A DNA stretch of 49,224 bases from Candidatus Thorarchaeota archaeon (lineage in GTDB: Archaea; Asgardarchaeota; Thorarchaeia; Thorarchaeales; Thorarchaeaceae): contig JAEOTX010000100.1 of assembly GCA_016839605.1 (NCBI GenBank), forward strand, positions 1 to 49,224, written 5' to 3'. Below, one piece after another: positions 41,478-49,201 of the stretch. How positions within the stretch are numbered: position 1 is the first letter of the stretch; every line of letters starts with the position of its first letter. The notes beneath the pieces were generated by a model that saw only the letters and a list, made by a program, of their open reading frames with translations, did not search any database and was not told the origin of the DNA. The translations under genes were made by a program, and so were the position numbers.

Positions 41478-42146
41478 CTACTTGTCAACTGGCCACAGGA
41501 ATTGCCGAATGCCCTTCATGATGTCTGTCATCACTTTGAGGGAATCCTCAACACCGCCAGGGACTTCCATACTATGGTTTGCATCATCAACGACTATCAA
41601 TTTTCCACTAGATGCAGCCTTGACCTGGTCTAGGAGATCCTTGTCATAGTGCGGGTCGGATGTACCTATGACAAATAGAGAATGGGGTTGATGTTTAGCA
41701 ATCTGTTTGACAAGATGAGGCATTTTGATGAGGGGTGTATGCCAGATTACTGTGCTTCTTCTTGTGTTGGAGAATGTGTCAAGTAGTTGGCCAATGGCAA
41801 GAGTGCCAAGGGACTTTCCAACAAGAATTCTGAGTTCCGCGTCTATGAACTCCGTAGCTACTTTGAAAGCTTCTTCAACATCCGCATAGAGCCATTTTTG
41901 TTTATCCCCCCACTCAAGACTGCCAAACTCTGAAATGTTCATGTAGTTGTAATCCACACTTAGCACGTTGATACGATTCTCGAGCAAGAGATTGATTGTG
42001 TAATGAAGCAGTGGTCCTTGGGAGGTATAGCCCCTCCCAGGAAAAACAATAGCCAGCTTTTCACTGGGTGCTTTGAGTCTCAGATAGGTATTCGGAACGG
42101 ACTTACCATCATAACCCATTATGTCAATGCTCTCAAACGAATACAT
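41478..42146 (-). CDS. alpha/beta hydrolase
   Basis: This is a 222-aa alpha/beta hydrolase from MYSFESIDIMGYDG. The track's extra 45 residues do not look like protein of this family. The oxyanion-side AIVFPGRGYTSQGP is followed by the nucleophile elbow ILVGKSLGTLA (G-x-S-x-G), the acid in VIGTSDPHYD, and the histidine in VVDDANHSMEVPG. So the Ser-Asp-His triad is complete. The substrate is unknown. It is convergent with the methyltransferase gene, 13 bp away, and divergent from a winged-helix gene. Confidence 0.78.
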   Translation of the reverse strand: MYSFESIDIMGYDGKSVPNTYLRLKAPSEKLAIVFPGRGYTSQGPLLHYTINLLLENRINVLSVDYNYMNISEFGSLEWGDKQKWLYADVEEAFKVATEFIDAELRILVGKSLGTLAIGQLLDTFSNTRRSTVIWHTPLIKMPHLVKQIAKHQPHSLFVIGTSDPHYDKDLLDQVKAASSGKLIVVDDANHSMEVPGGVEDSLKVMTDIMKGIRQFLWPVDK

Positions 42147-42293
42147 GGGATGCTGCTTCTCTCTATAGTTGATAAGAACTACGTATGAACGCGCCAAAGA
42201 TGAAATACGAATCCTTATTTGGGGATACCCTGGGTGAATTCCAGAACAATCAGGAGGTATGATAAAACATGGTATCAACATTCAGGTGGGATC

Positions 42294-42527
42294 GTGTTTG
42301 CACAGCGCTCATTCTTAGCTCTACCTCCGTCTGCGAAGTTCTTGTACGTGCTGCTTAAGAACAGGCGCCGGATGTCCCGGCAGGACCTGATCAGCAACAC
42401 CTTCTTGCCTCCCAGGACTGTGAACTACGGCCTCAGTCGACTGAAGGACCTTGGTTTAATCCGGGAGCATAAACATGGCATGGATAAGCGGATGGCGGTC
42501 TACGAGCTAATTTCGGCGCCGATGTAG
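42294..42527 (+). CDS. small winged-helix DNA-binding protein
   Basis: This is a 77-aa protein from the GTG at 42294, which has GGTGG just upstream. The TTG at 42219 would add 25 residues and is less convincing. It is a compact wHTH: FLALPPSAKFLYVLLKNRRRMSRQDLISNTFLPPRTVNYGLSRLKDLGLIREH, with a short wing. It resembles MarR/ArsR-type single domains. It lies between a divergent hydrolase gene and a hairpin preceding aspS. Its targets are unknown. Confidence 0.65.
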   Translation: MFAQRSFLALPPSAKFLYVLLKNRRRMSRQDLISNTFLPPRTVNYGLSRLKDLGLIREHKHGMDKRMAVYELISAPM

Positions 42528-42541
42528 TCTAGTATGTACAA

Positions 42542-42580
42542 GAAACGATATCTCTGGGCTTATCTCAGGGATGTCGTTTC
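42542..42580 (+). ncRNA. 16-bp G-U-containing hairpin upstream of aspS
   Basis: GAAACGATATCTCTGG pairs with TCAGGGATGTCGTTTC across a 7-nt loop. All 16 positions pair if three G-U pairs are allowed. The G-U pairs exist only in plus-strand RNA (A-C on the other strand), so that strand is probably the structured one. It begins 15 bp after the winged-helix stop and ends about 95 bp before aspS. It could be a 3' end structure or an RNA element; it lacks a T-rich tail. Confidence 0.5.
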
Positions 42581-42673
42581 AATGTTTATTGAACTGCCTT
42601 TCAGCGGCTTGTGCCAAAAGCCTCATAATGAAATCAGGGGGGATTCTGTTCTGGAATACTGAGGCGAAATCAG

Positions 42674-44032
42674 ATGGACTTCTATAGCGATGCAGGTGTC
42701 GAGCCAATCGGCGAAGGAATCCGAACTCACTTCAGCAGTGAGATTACTGCGGAGATTGCAGGCACTGATGTCATCATAATGGGCTGGGTCCACATTCTGC
42801 GTGACAAGGGGAAGATAAAGTTCCTCGTTCTCCGAGATGAACAAGGTCAGTGCCAAGTTACTATTCCTCAAGCCAAGGTCTCTGAGGAAGTCTTCGAGGT
42901 TTCTGGACAACTAAAGCCAGAGTATGCTGTGGCTGTTAAGGGCAAAGTTGTAGCTGCTAAGCAAGTCGCCTCTGGTGCTGAGATAATTCCTACTCAGATT
43001 CGAATAATCAATACTGCTCAGCGTCTTCCCATCGATGTTGTCGAGGGTAAGGTGGACATTGATTTGGATACTCGTCTAAATCACAGAGTTCTTGATCTTC
43101 GTAAGCCGTCCATCAATGCCATCTTTCGAATCCAACACTCTCTAGTAAGATTCGCACGCGAGTATCTAGAGTCAAATGGATTTGTGGAGATTCACACTCC
43201 CAAGATCGTAGCTGAGGCCACAGAGGGTGGGGCAAATCTGTTTGAAATCAAGTACTTCGATAAGAAGGCCTACCTGGCTCAGAGTCCACAATTCTACAAG
43301 CAGTTGATGATTCTTGCAGGGTTTGGTAGGGTCTTTGAGATTGCTCCAGTCTTCAGAGCTGAGAAACACAACACCAGACGGCATGTCAACGAATATACGT
43401 CGTTTGACTACGAGATGGCATGGATATCGAGTGTGGATGATGTAATGAAGATGGAAGAACAAATGCTCGTCCATGCATTTCAGAAGACCTCGGAAGTAGC
43501 AGCAAATGAACTAGAGGTGCTTGGTGTTGAGCTAATAGTTCCCAAATTACCCTTCAAGAGAATCAAGTACGACAAGGCCATTGACCTGCTTAACAGTGAA
43601 GGGAAGGAGCTAGCCATCACTGACGACATTGACCCTGAGGCTGAGCGTCTTCTCGGGACGATATTCCCTGAGAAATTCGGAACAGACATGGTCTTTCTCA
43701 CACACTATCCATTAGAGCTGAGACCAGCTTACACTATGCCCAGCATGACTGACGAAGGAATGACTGAGAGCTTCGATTTGACATACAAGGGCATGGAGAT
43801 CACAACTGGTAGTCAGAGAATACATCTCTATGACCTTCTGGTTGAGAGGTTCAAAGCAAAGGGATTCAACCCAAACCACTTTGCGTTCTATCTTGATCCT
43901 TTCAAGTATGGCGCACCGCCTCATGGCGGTCTAGGCTTAGGAGTGGAACGATTAACAATGCAACTACTAGGTATTGAGAATGTCCGAGAGGCTACACTCC
44001 TTCCTCGGGACAGAGACCGAATAACACCATAA
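42674..44032 (+). CDS. aspS: aspartyl-tRNA synthetase, archaeal/eukaryotic type
   Basis: This 452-aa class IIb synthetase charges tRNA with aspartate. The N-terminal OB-fold (GWVHILRDKGKIKFLVLRD) binds the anticodon. The catalytic core has motif 1 around FVEIHTPKIVAEATEGGANLF, the LAQSPQFYKQ segment, motif 2 FRAEKHNTRRHVNEY and motif 3 GLGLGVERLTM. The His in GWVH occupies the position where discriminating archaeal AspRS have Trp, and the second determinant lysine also seems absent. The enzyme may therefore charge both tRNA-Asp and tRNA-Asn. It lies just upstream of the ESCRT genes. Confidence 0.95.
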   Translation: MDFYSDAGVEPIGEGIRTHFSSEITAEIAGTDVIIMGWVHILRDKGKIKFLVLRDEQGQCQVTIPQAKVSEEVFEVSGQLKPEYAVAVKGKVVAAKQVASGAEIIPTQIRIINTAQRLPIDVVEGKVDIDLDTRLNHRVLDLRKPSINAIFRIQHSLVRFAREYLESNGFVEIHTPKIVAEATEGGANLFEIKYFDKKAYLAQSPQFYKQLMILAGFGRVFEIAPVFRAEKHNTRRHVNEYTSFDYEMAWISSVDDVMKMEEQMLVHAFQKTSEVAANELEVLGVELIVPKLPFKRIKYDKAIDLLNSEGKELAITDDIDPEAERLLGTIFPEKFGTDMVFLTHYPLELRPAYTMPSMTDEGMTESFDLTYKGMEITTGSQRIHLYDLLVERFKAKGFNPNHFAFYLDPFKYGAPPHGGLGLGVERLTMQLLGIENVREATLLPRDRDRITP

Positions 44033-44114
44033 TAATGGTGAGCCAATAATACTCTCTCTTATAGTAGCAATCGACTATTCTCAAGTCGCAGTCCAGTCTG
44101 GGCTATACACTTGT

Positions 44115-44888
44115 ATGAAGGTCTCTGTGATGCAAGAACGTCTTCAATCTGAACTCTTTGCCTCAATAGCCACACTTGACCAACTGAAGAAGATGTTCGA
44201 TATGGGAATTGTCGACATTGGGTCATATCAGAGGGAGTCTGAAGCATTGGCGAGTGAAGTCAAGGCTAACATCGCGGACTTGAAGCGAATCGGTCTCGAT
44301 TTTGGTACTTTCATTCAGACTGAACGTGTAGCAGAGCGGTTTCCTGATGCTGTTATGCTTCTTGATCTCTCCCGACGTGAAAATCGCTTCCGCGGCGACA
44401 ATATGACTATGGACGAATACTATGACCACATTGGCCTTGCGATTCTTGATGTGGCAACAGCACATGCCTCAAAGGGTCTCATGGGCTTAGCCGAGCTCAT
44501 TGTAGAAGTTGTGAAGCGCATGCCTGAGCTAAAGGCTATCAGTTATAGCGACGTGATTGAGGCGGTCAATCGTGTAGCTGAACATGGGCTTATTCCTGGA
44601 ATTCGAACGCTTCGCGGGGGTGTGAAAGTTGTCGAGCTCCGCCCACTCGAGCTTAGAAGGGACCAAGCGGATGTGGTCAATCTTGCAGCATCAAAGGGAT
44701 ATGTTTCCGTAGAGGAAGTAATGATGCTCATGAAGTGGTCCGAGGATCATGCACGACAAGTGCTCTCTAGTCTAGTAGATGCTGGAATGGCTGTGGCGGA
44801 TATTCGATTCTCCACAGGCGGAAGGTATTACTTCCCAGGTCTACGCGCCAGAGAAAGCAGCGATGGTAGGGCTACGCCCTCTCGTTAG
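44115..44888 (+). CDS. ESCRT Vps28 N-terminal-like domain fused to Vps22/EAP30 domain
   Basis: This 257-aa protein has two recognisable parts. Residues about 8-92 (ELFASIATLDQLKKMFDMG... FGTFIQTERVAERFP) follow the N-terminal core of ESCRT-I Vps28, including the ELFA..tm..L opening and the later 'deF...cp.A..Ri' segment. Residues about 98-250 match the tandem winged helices of ESCRT-II Vps22/SNF8: GLMGLAELIVEV, GLIPGIRTLRGGVKVVEL, ASKGYVSVEEVMMLMKWSEDHARQVLSSLVDAGMA and GGRYYFPGL. The ATG at 44130, with AAGGT 7-8 nt upstream, is an alternative start. A TATA-like cttatagta is near 44062. It converges on the Vps25-like gene with a 4-bp overlap. Confidence 0.88.
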   Translation: MKVSVMQERLQSELFASIATLDQLKKMFDMGIVDIGSYQRESEALASEVKANIADLKRIGLDFGTFIQTERVAERFPDAVMLLDLSRRENRFRGDNMTMDEYYDHIGLAILDVATAHASKGLMGLAELIVEVVKRMPELKAISYSDVIEAVNRVAEHGLIPGIRTLRGGVKVVELRPLELRRDQADVVNLAASKGYVSVEEVMMLMKWSEDHARQVLSSLVDAGMAVADIRFSTGGRYYFPGLRARESSDGRATPSR

Positions 44889-45619
44889 ACGATAATCTTA
44901 ATCGCACCTTTCTTCTTATCCACCCAACTAGCAAGACCCTTTTCTACCATGATAAGAAGAACCCGGTGAAGGTCTTTTTCTGGAAGTTTCGCGAAGCTGT
45001 AGTCCTCTTCCTGAATCACGATTGACTTCACGTCTAGTCTCTGCTTTCCTGACTTCAATGCCCAATCATAGATGATGTCGACCCAATCCTCTAGGAATCT
45101 CCAGTAGACTCGTAATTGCCTTCGGTTCCTGTCCAACCACTCTGCAATCTCTTTCTGTACAAGCACCCCACAAATCAACTTGAATGAGTCGACCTTGTTT
45201 GTGATATCATTGAATGGGGGCTCTTTGATGAAGGCGGTTACTGATAAGACGTGAACATCCCGAGCTTCCATCCAACGAAGGACAAAATCTGACCACTCCT
45301 CGGCCCACATATCCCTATCTTCTTCGCGAGGAGGTATGCCGTACATCCACTCTGTCTGTCTGAGGTCTCCCCAAGGGGGCATCAGAATGACTTCTTCTGG
45401 CTCAACTAAAGCTTCCTCAATCTTGACCGCTACATCCTCAGTTTCCTCAACGGTTGTCGTTTCCTTATGCTTTACTACTACCTCTGGCTTATGGGTTGAT
45501 TCAACTTCCGCTTCGTTTTCCTTAACTGGAGTAGGTTCTTCCACCTTGGATTCTGTTTCTGTGGTTTCAGGGGCAGATTTGGTCTTCTCTTTCTCTCTGC
45601 GCCGTTCTCTGACCCCCAC
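44885..45619 (-). CDS. vps25: ESCRT-II Vps25-like protein with N-terminal extension
   Basis: This 244-aa protein has Vps25 winged helices in residues about 78-244. The opening PPW segment (MPPWGDLRQTEW) mirrors the Vps25 N-terminal proline motif that binds Vps22/Vps36. WH1 contains EPPFNDITNKVDSFKLICGVLVQKEIAEWLDRNRRQLRVYW. WH2, expected to contact ESCRT-III, runs to the C-terminus (ILVEKGLASWVDKKKGAIKIIV-like). The first ~77 residues are a charged, disordered extension absent from eukaryotic Vps25. The GTG start is 3 bp after the vps4 stop, so vps4-vps25 is an operon. Confidence 0.9.
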   Translation of the reverse strand: MGVRERRREKEKTKSAPETTETESKVEEPTPVKENEAEVESTHKPEVVVKHKETTTVEETEDVAVKIEEALVEPEEVILMPPWGDLRQTEWMYGIPPREEDRDMWAEEWSDFVLRWMEARDVHVLSVTAFIKEPPFNDITNKVDSFKLICGVLVQKEIAEWLDRNRRQLRVYWRFLEDWVDIIYDWALKSGKQRLDVKSIVIQEEDYSFAKLPEKDLHRVLLIMVEKGLASWVDKKKGAIKIIV

Positions 45620-45622
45620 TCC

Positions 45623-46840
45623 CTAGGACCCCTCCGCCCAATCGATATACCTCTTCACATCCTCTGGAGCTGTTGCAGGCCTGATATTCTCAATGGCTTG
45701 CAGCAAGTCTTCTCTTGATACTGGTCGAACATCTAGAATCTCTTCCTCTTCATCCATTCTTCCAGTCCGTTGTAAGTCCCTGATAGGCTCCATAGCTGCC
45801 TCTCTGCAGACGACACTTATGTCGCGTCCACTGTAGCCCTCACTGAGGTCTGCAAGCTCCTCATAGTCTACATCGGGGGCAACCTCGATGTCTTCCATGT
45901 GTATCTCAAAGATTTTCTTCCTTGCAGGTCTGTCTGGTAGTGGCACGTGGATCTTCTTCTCAAATCTGGACCGAAGTGCAAAGTCCAACTCCCATGGGAG
46001 ATTGGTCGCACCAATCACCGTGACTCTGTCTTCCAAATCACTCGCGAGTCCCTGTAGTTCGGTGAGGAGCTGAGTCTTTAGTCTTCTTTCTCCTCCCACA
46101 TCATCGCCAGACCTAGAAACTCCTACAGAATCAAGTTCATCCATGAAGACTATAGCAGGTTGATTTCGTCTGGCCAAGGTGAAGAGATTCATGACCAGCT
46201 TCTCAGACTCTCCAAGCCACTTGCTTACAATGTTGCCAGCAGACACATTGAAGAACGTGGCATTCACTTCTGCCGCGACTGCCTTTGCAATCAAGGTCTT
46301 TCCGCAGCCTGCAGGTCCGTAGAACAGTATCCCCCTCCAAGGTTGACGGGACTTTCCTTTGAAGAGCTCTGGGTGCTTCATCGGTGCCACAATTGCGTCA
46401 TGAATTGCCTGCTTTGCATCTTCCAAGCCTGCAACATCACTCATCTTGACACTGGGTTTCTCAGTAATGATTGTATCAGCTATCATCTCCTGAAGTCTTC
46501 GTGTGTCTTCATCCACCTCTGCTTCGGCTTCTGCTGTCTTCTCCATTGCGGGTTCTGACTCCGCACTTGGGCTGAAGACAGGTGGTGTTGTCAGTCCCTC
46601 TGGAGGTCCTCTAGCCTTCTTCTTAATTCCAGAGATGTAGCGAACTCTGTCAACGCATTCCTGTGCCCTGTCAAGATAGTGTTTCTGGACTGAGGGCAGA
46701 GATGCGGCATTTGACAGTTTGATCAGAATCTTGCTTGCTTTCAGATAATACTGAGCAGCTTCTTTCTTCATTCCTCTCTGATCCAATTCTATGGCCTTAT
46801 CTAGGAGATTTCTCAGGCCTTGGTCTACTCTATCAGACAT
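45623..46840 (-). CDS. vps4: Vps4-like ESCRT AAA ATPase (CdvC homologue)
   Basis: This 405-aa AAA ATPase would disassemble ESCRT-III filaments. Residues 1-75 are a MIT three-helix domain (ELDQRGMKKEAAQYYLKASKILIKL). A ~50-residue linker precedes the AAA core. Walker A is GPAGCGKT (175-182), the pore loop is VSKWLGES (about 205-212), Walker B is IVFMDELDSV (230-239), sensor 1 is TVIGATN, arginine fingers lie around FALRSRFEKK (about 298-306), and sensor 2 is EGYSGRDIS. A short Vps4-type C-terminal helix follows. It heads the operon with vps25 and is divergent from the ESCRT-III gene. Confidence 0.95.
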   Translation of the reverse strand: MSDRVDQGLRNLLDKAIELDQRGMKKEAAQYYLKASKILIKLSNAASLPSVQKHYLDRAQECVDRVRYISGIKKKARGPPEGLTTPPVFSPSAESEPAMEKTAEAEAEVDEDTRRLQEMIADTIITEKPSVKMSDVAGLEDAKQAIHDAIVAPMKHPELFKGKSRQPWRGILFYGPAGCGKTLIAKAVAAEVNATFFNVSAGNIVSKWLGESEKLVMNLFTLARRNQPAIVFMDELDSVGVSRSGDDVGGERRLKTQLLTELQGLASDLEDRVTVIGATNLPWELDFALRSRFEKKIHVPLPDRPARKKIFEIHMEDIEVAPDVDYEELADLSEGYSGRDISVVCREAAMEPIRDLQRTGRMDEEEEILDVRPVSREDLLQAIENIRPATAPEDVKRYIDWAEGS

Positions 46841-46981
46841 CCCGATTCAGGTCTAACTGGAACCTGTGATGATAATAAGTTCTGTGTGACCTATCACTAT
46901 ACGCTCTTAACACCGAGATTCCTAGATTATGAATAAGGAAGGCCGCACCTTGTTCTACGAAGGTTTAAACGTTGAGCAATC
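46841..46981. promoter_or_regulatory. shared promoter region between vps4 and ESCRT-III
   Basis: This 141-bp divergent spacer has a minus-strand TATA candidate acttattatc (about 46873-46882) placed for vps4. A plus-strand candidate gattatgaataagg (about 46926-46939) is placed for the ESCRT-III gene. A further GTTTAAAC palindrome at about 46964-46971 lies 10 bp before the ESCRT-III start. The arrangement would allow joint control of the filament protein and its ATPase. Confidence 0.5.
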
Positions 46982-47635
46982 ATGCTAGTCTTGCAGGGCG
47001 AAGTCCCTGACGAAGTGGTGAGGCCGTTGGATTCACTTAGAAAGGCATTCAAATGGGGTCGGAAGAAACCCGACATTGGAGAGGTTTCCAGCCAACTCAG
47101 AATTCTAACCAAACAGCTTGCTCGTGAGAGAAACAAGCTAGAGAAGGAAGAGCGGGACACAAGAGCTCGCGCCATAAAGGCTCGCAAGGCTGGACAGACG
47201 GATGCCTTCAAGACTTACGCCACTGAAATGGTGCGCTTCCGAAGATACGCTCTTTCAACAGACAAAGCACGTCTTCAAATCCTCAAGATATTGGCTCATC
47301 TCAATCGCGCGCAGACTTCGGCAAGAACCGGCCGCGCACTTGAGCAAGTTGCAAAGATACTAGGAATGCTGGGTGACACAAGCGATACCCGGAAACTGGT
47401 GGAAAATGTTGATGAAATCACTCGCCGCCTAGATGAGTTTGAGATTGAAAGTGAAATATCTGCAGATGCACTTGATGCAAGTATGGAAGTAAGCTCAGAT
47501 GACCTGACCGCTGCTATGCAGGAAATTGACGTGGAGGTCGGACTGGCTGATGCAACTGTGGCTGCTAAGCCTGCTTCTGAATCAGACACCCTTGAGAAAG
47601 ACATCAAGGATCTGGAGCGCGAACTGGGTATCTAG
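46982..47635 (+). CDS. ESCRT-III (Snf7/CHMP-like) filament protein
   Basis: This 217-aa ESCRT-III protein has a basic N-terminal region and helix 1 (PLDSLRKAFKWGRKKPD), then the long helical hairpin (LRILTKQLARERNKLEKEERDTRARAIKARKAGQ). Helices 3-4 follow, with RTGRALEQVAKILGMLGDTSDTRKLVENVDEI. An acidic tail ends in LEKDIKDLERELGI, which resembles a MIM1 helix able to bind the Vps4 MIT domain. Asgard genomes usually encode two ESCRT-III paralogues; only one is in this window. It abuts the convergent zinc-finger gene, with stop codons adjacent. Confidence 0.92.
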   Translation: MLVLQGEVPDEVVRPLDSLRKAFKWGRKKPDIGEVSSQLRILTKQLARERNKLEKEERDTRARAIKARKAGQTDAFKTYATEMVRFRRYALSTDKARLQILKILAHLNRAQTSARTGRALEQVAKILGMLGDTSDTRKLVENVDEITRRLDEFEIESEISADALDASMEVSSDDLTAAMQEIDVEVGLADATVAAKPASESDTLEKDIKDLERELGI

Positions 47636-49195
47636 CTACCATCTATATCCTTGACCGTAACGAGATGAACGTTCGATTTCGCGTTTAGTGTGATACGAAT
47701 CACGCATCAGACCTCTATATCTTCTGATGAAGTCTTCGGGGACCAGATGGCCATTTCTCATCAGATGGACTGTTTCATTGATTGCATTCTGAATCTCCAT
47801 AGCGTTTCTTCTGAGATACTCCATATCAAATCCAGTGCCTCCATATGGCACCCCCTGCCTGTAGTCCACTCGTCCAATAGTGTTCTCAAGATGCTCTTTG
47901 AAAGCCCTTGGATGGTCATATGGGTTCTCATTTCTGCCATATCCTGATGGCATCGTTCTTGAATGGAAAAATTCTGATCTCCCTGGGTAACGCTGCGGTG
48001 CTTCTACGGCTGTGTTGCTTGTTGAAAGGAGTGAATACACTAAACCCTCTATCTTCAATCTGACGTCGCTAATGTTGAGGTTCTTCTGTTCGATTTTCCT
48101 AACCCTTTGTAAGTCGCTCTGCATATACTTCTCAAACTTTCTCGCAATCTCAAAATAATCTGGCATGACCTTCTTTGTATCCTCACTGCAGGAGATTTTA
48201 AGGTCGCCCTGTTTGAGTCGCAATACAAGCTTCTTTCGAAGCCGACCATATTCCTCAATCCCTTTCAAATACATTAATGGGAATTGGAATACAATCTCTG
48301 TCTTCTTGCGTAATCTTCCTGTTTCAGCTACTAGGAATAACCTCTTGTTTGTGATGAAGAGAGTGCCATAGGCCTTGTCATTCTTCAAGAAGTTACTACC
48401 TACCACCCTAATGTCTGGCAATGCAGCCACGGGCAATTCATTGACAGAGAGTTCGCCATGTTCATAGAAGTCAGCGAATTCTTTCCTGTGATAGCTCAAG
48501 CCGTCAAGTTGTGCCATCACCTCTTTGAGCCTCGGTCTAACCTCATTTAGGCTGTCATCCACATGCTGCTTGTAGTAGTTGCCTAGCTCCATCACCCTAT
48601 TCCTGACACCTTCGATGAACGGGAACTGAGCCGGAGTCCATTTGCTATAGTCGAGTAATCCCTTTGTTTCAGCGGCAATCTGCTTCGCAACTATTTCTGC
48701 TTGATTTCCTATTCGACTCTTAATTGCAGGCATCTCATCCTGTACGGACTCCACTTTCTCCTCAATCCAATGATAATGCAGGAAGTTTGCCATTCTGAGA
48801 GATACAAGCGTCCTCTTGGCATTGTCAAGTTTGGTCGTGAATTCTCTCAGTTTGGTATGGCCATATTGGATACTCATGATGGAATGTCTAAGCTCTTGAG
48901 CCAGAGTTCGCCTTCTCTCTTCCAGCAGGACAATCCGACTAGAGTGACACCGAGGGCATATGTCTGCCGTTCGTTTACCAGCATCAATATTCTCAGATTC
49001 ACACTCAGGACATGTGTCCAACGCCTCGTCCTGTGACAGAGTCAATGTTGCATGACAGTCGCGGCACATATGATACTCTTTGGTCCGAGAATCGAGGCAA
49101 TCGGAACACAGCACTGTACCACAATCTTCACACATGTGACTAGCTCTGTTTCTTTGACAGACAGGGCACCGATGAGATGAGGAATCTAGAGTCAA
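47636..49195 (-). CDS. ESCRT-linked zinc-finger plus GRAM/PH-like protein
   Basis: This 519-aa protein is not one I recognise as a named family. Residues about 9-48 carry eight cysteines spaced C-x2-C-x8-C-x2-C-x4-C-x2-C-x10-C-x2-C, including CEDCGTVLCSDC, the FYVE-type cross-brace pattern but without the basic RRHHCR patch. A second ribbon follows (CPECESENI...CPRC). Residues about 90-250 are helical. Residues about 275-370 have a GRAM/PH-like run GTLFITNKRLFLVAETGRLRKKTEIVFQFPLMYLKGIEEY. The tail is Arg/Tyr-rich. The TTG start has AGGAGGT 6 nt upstream, which fixes it. Its position beside ESCRT-III and vps4 suggests an adaptor or membrane-targeting subunit. Confidence 0.75.
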   Translation of the reverse strand: MTLDSSSHRCPVCQRNRASHMCEDCGTVLCSDCLDSRTKEYHMCRDCHATLTLSQDEALDTCPECESENIDAGKRTADICPRCHSSRIVLLEERRRTLAQELRHSIMSIQYGHTKLREFTTKLDNAKRTLVSLRMANFLHYHWIEEKVESVQDEMPAIKSRIGNQAEIVAKQIAAETKGLLDYSKWTPAQFPFIEGVRNRVMELGNYYKQHVDDSLNEVRPRLKEVMAQLDGLSYHRKEFADFYEHGELSVNELPVAALPDIRVVGSNFLKNDKAYGTLFITNKRLFLVAETGRLRKKTEIVFQFPLMYLKGIEEYGRLRKKLVLRLKQGDLKISCSEDTKKVMPDYFEIARKFEKYMQSDLQRVRKIEQKNLNISDVRLKIEGLVYSLLSTSNTAVEAPQRYPGRSEFFHSRTMPSGYGRNENPYDHPRAFKEHLENTIGRVDYRQGVPYGGTGFDMEYLRRNAMEIQNAINETVHLMRNGHLVPEDFIRRYRGLMRDSYHTKREIERSSRYGQGYRW

Positions 49196-49201
49196 GTGTA
49201 T

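Noticed and set aside
42259-42319. Tiny ORF (MIKHGINIQVG...) directly after AGGAGGT
   Set aside because: The ATG directly abuts the AGGAGGT with no spacing, the frame is only about 19 codons, and it overlaps the winged-helix gene; no support as a leader peptide.
46160-46558. Plus-strand 132-aa cysteine-rich ORF inside vps4
   Set aside because: It is antisense to the AAA core, whose motifs are intact; there is no ribosome site or family resemblance.
44115-49195. Ubiquitin/E1/E2 genes expected with Asgard ESCRT
   Set aside because: None found between aspS and the window end; they may lie beyond 49224 or elsewhere.
47636-49195. Calling the zinc module a RING E3 ligase
   Set aside because: All eight ligands are Cys with the FYVE-like x4 central spacing and there is no RING histidine in position; RING is less fitting.
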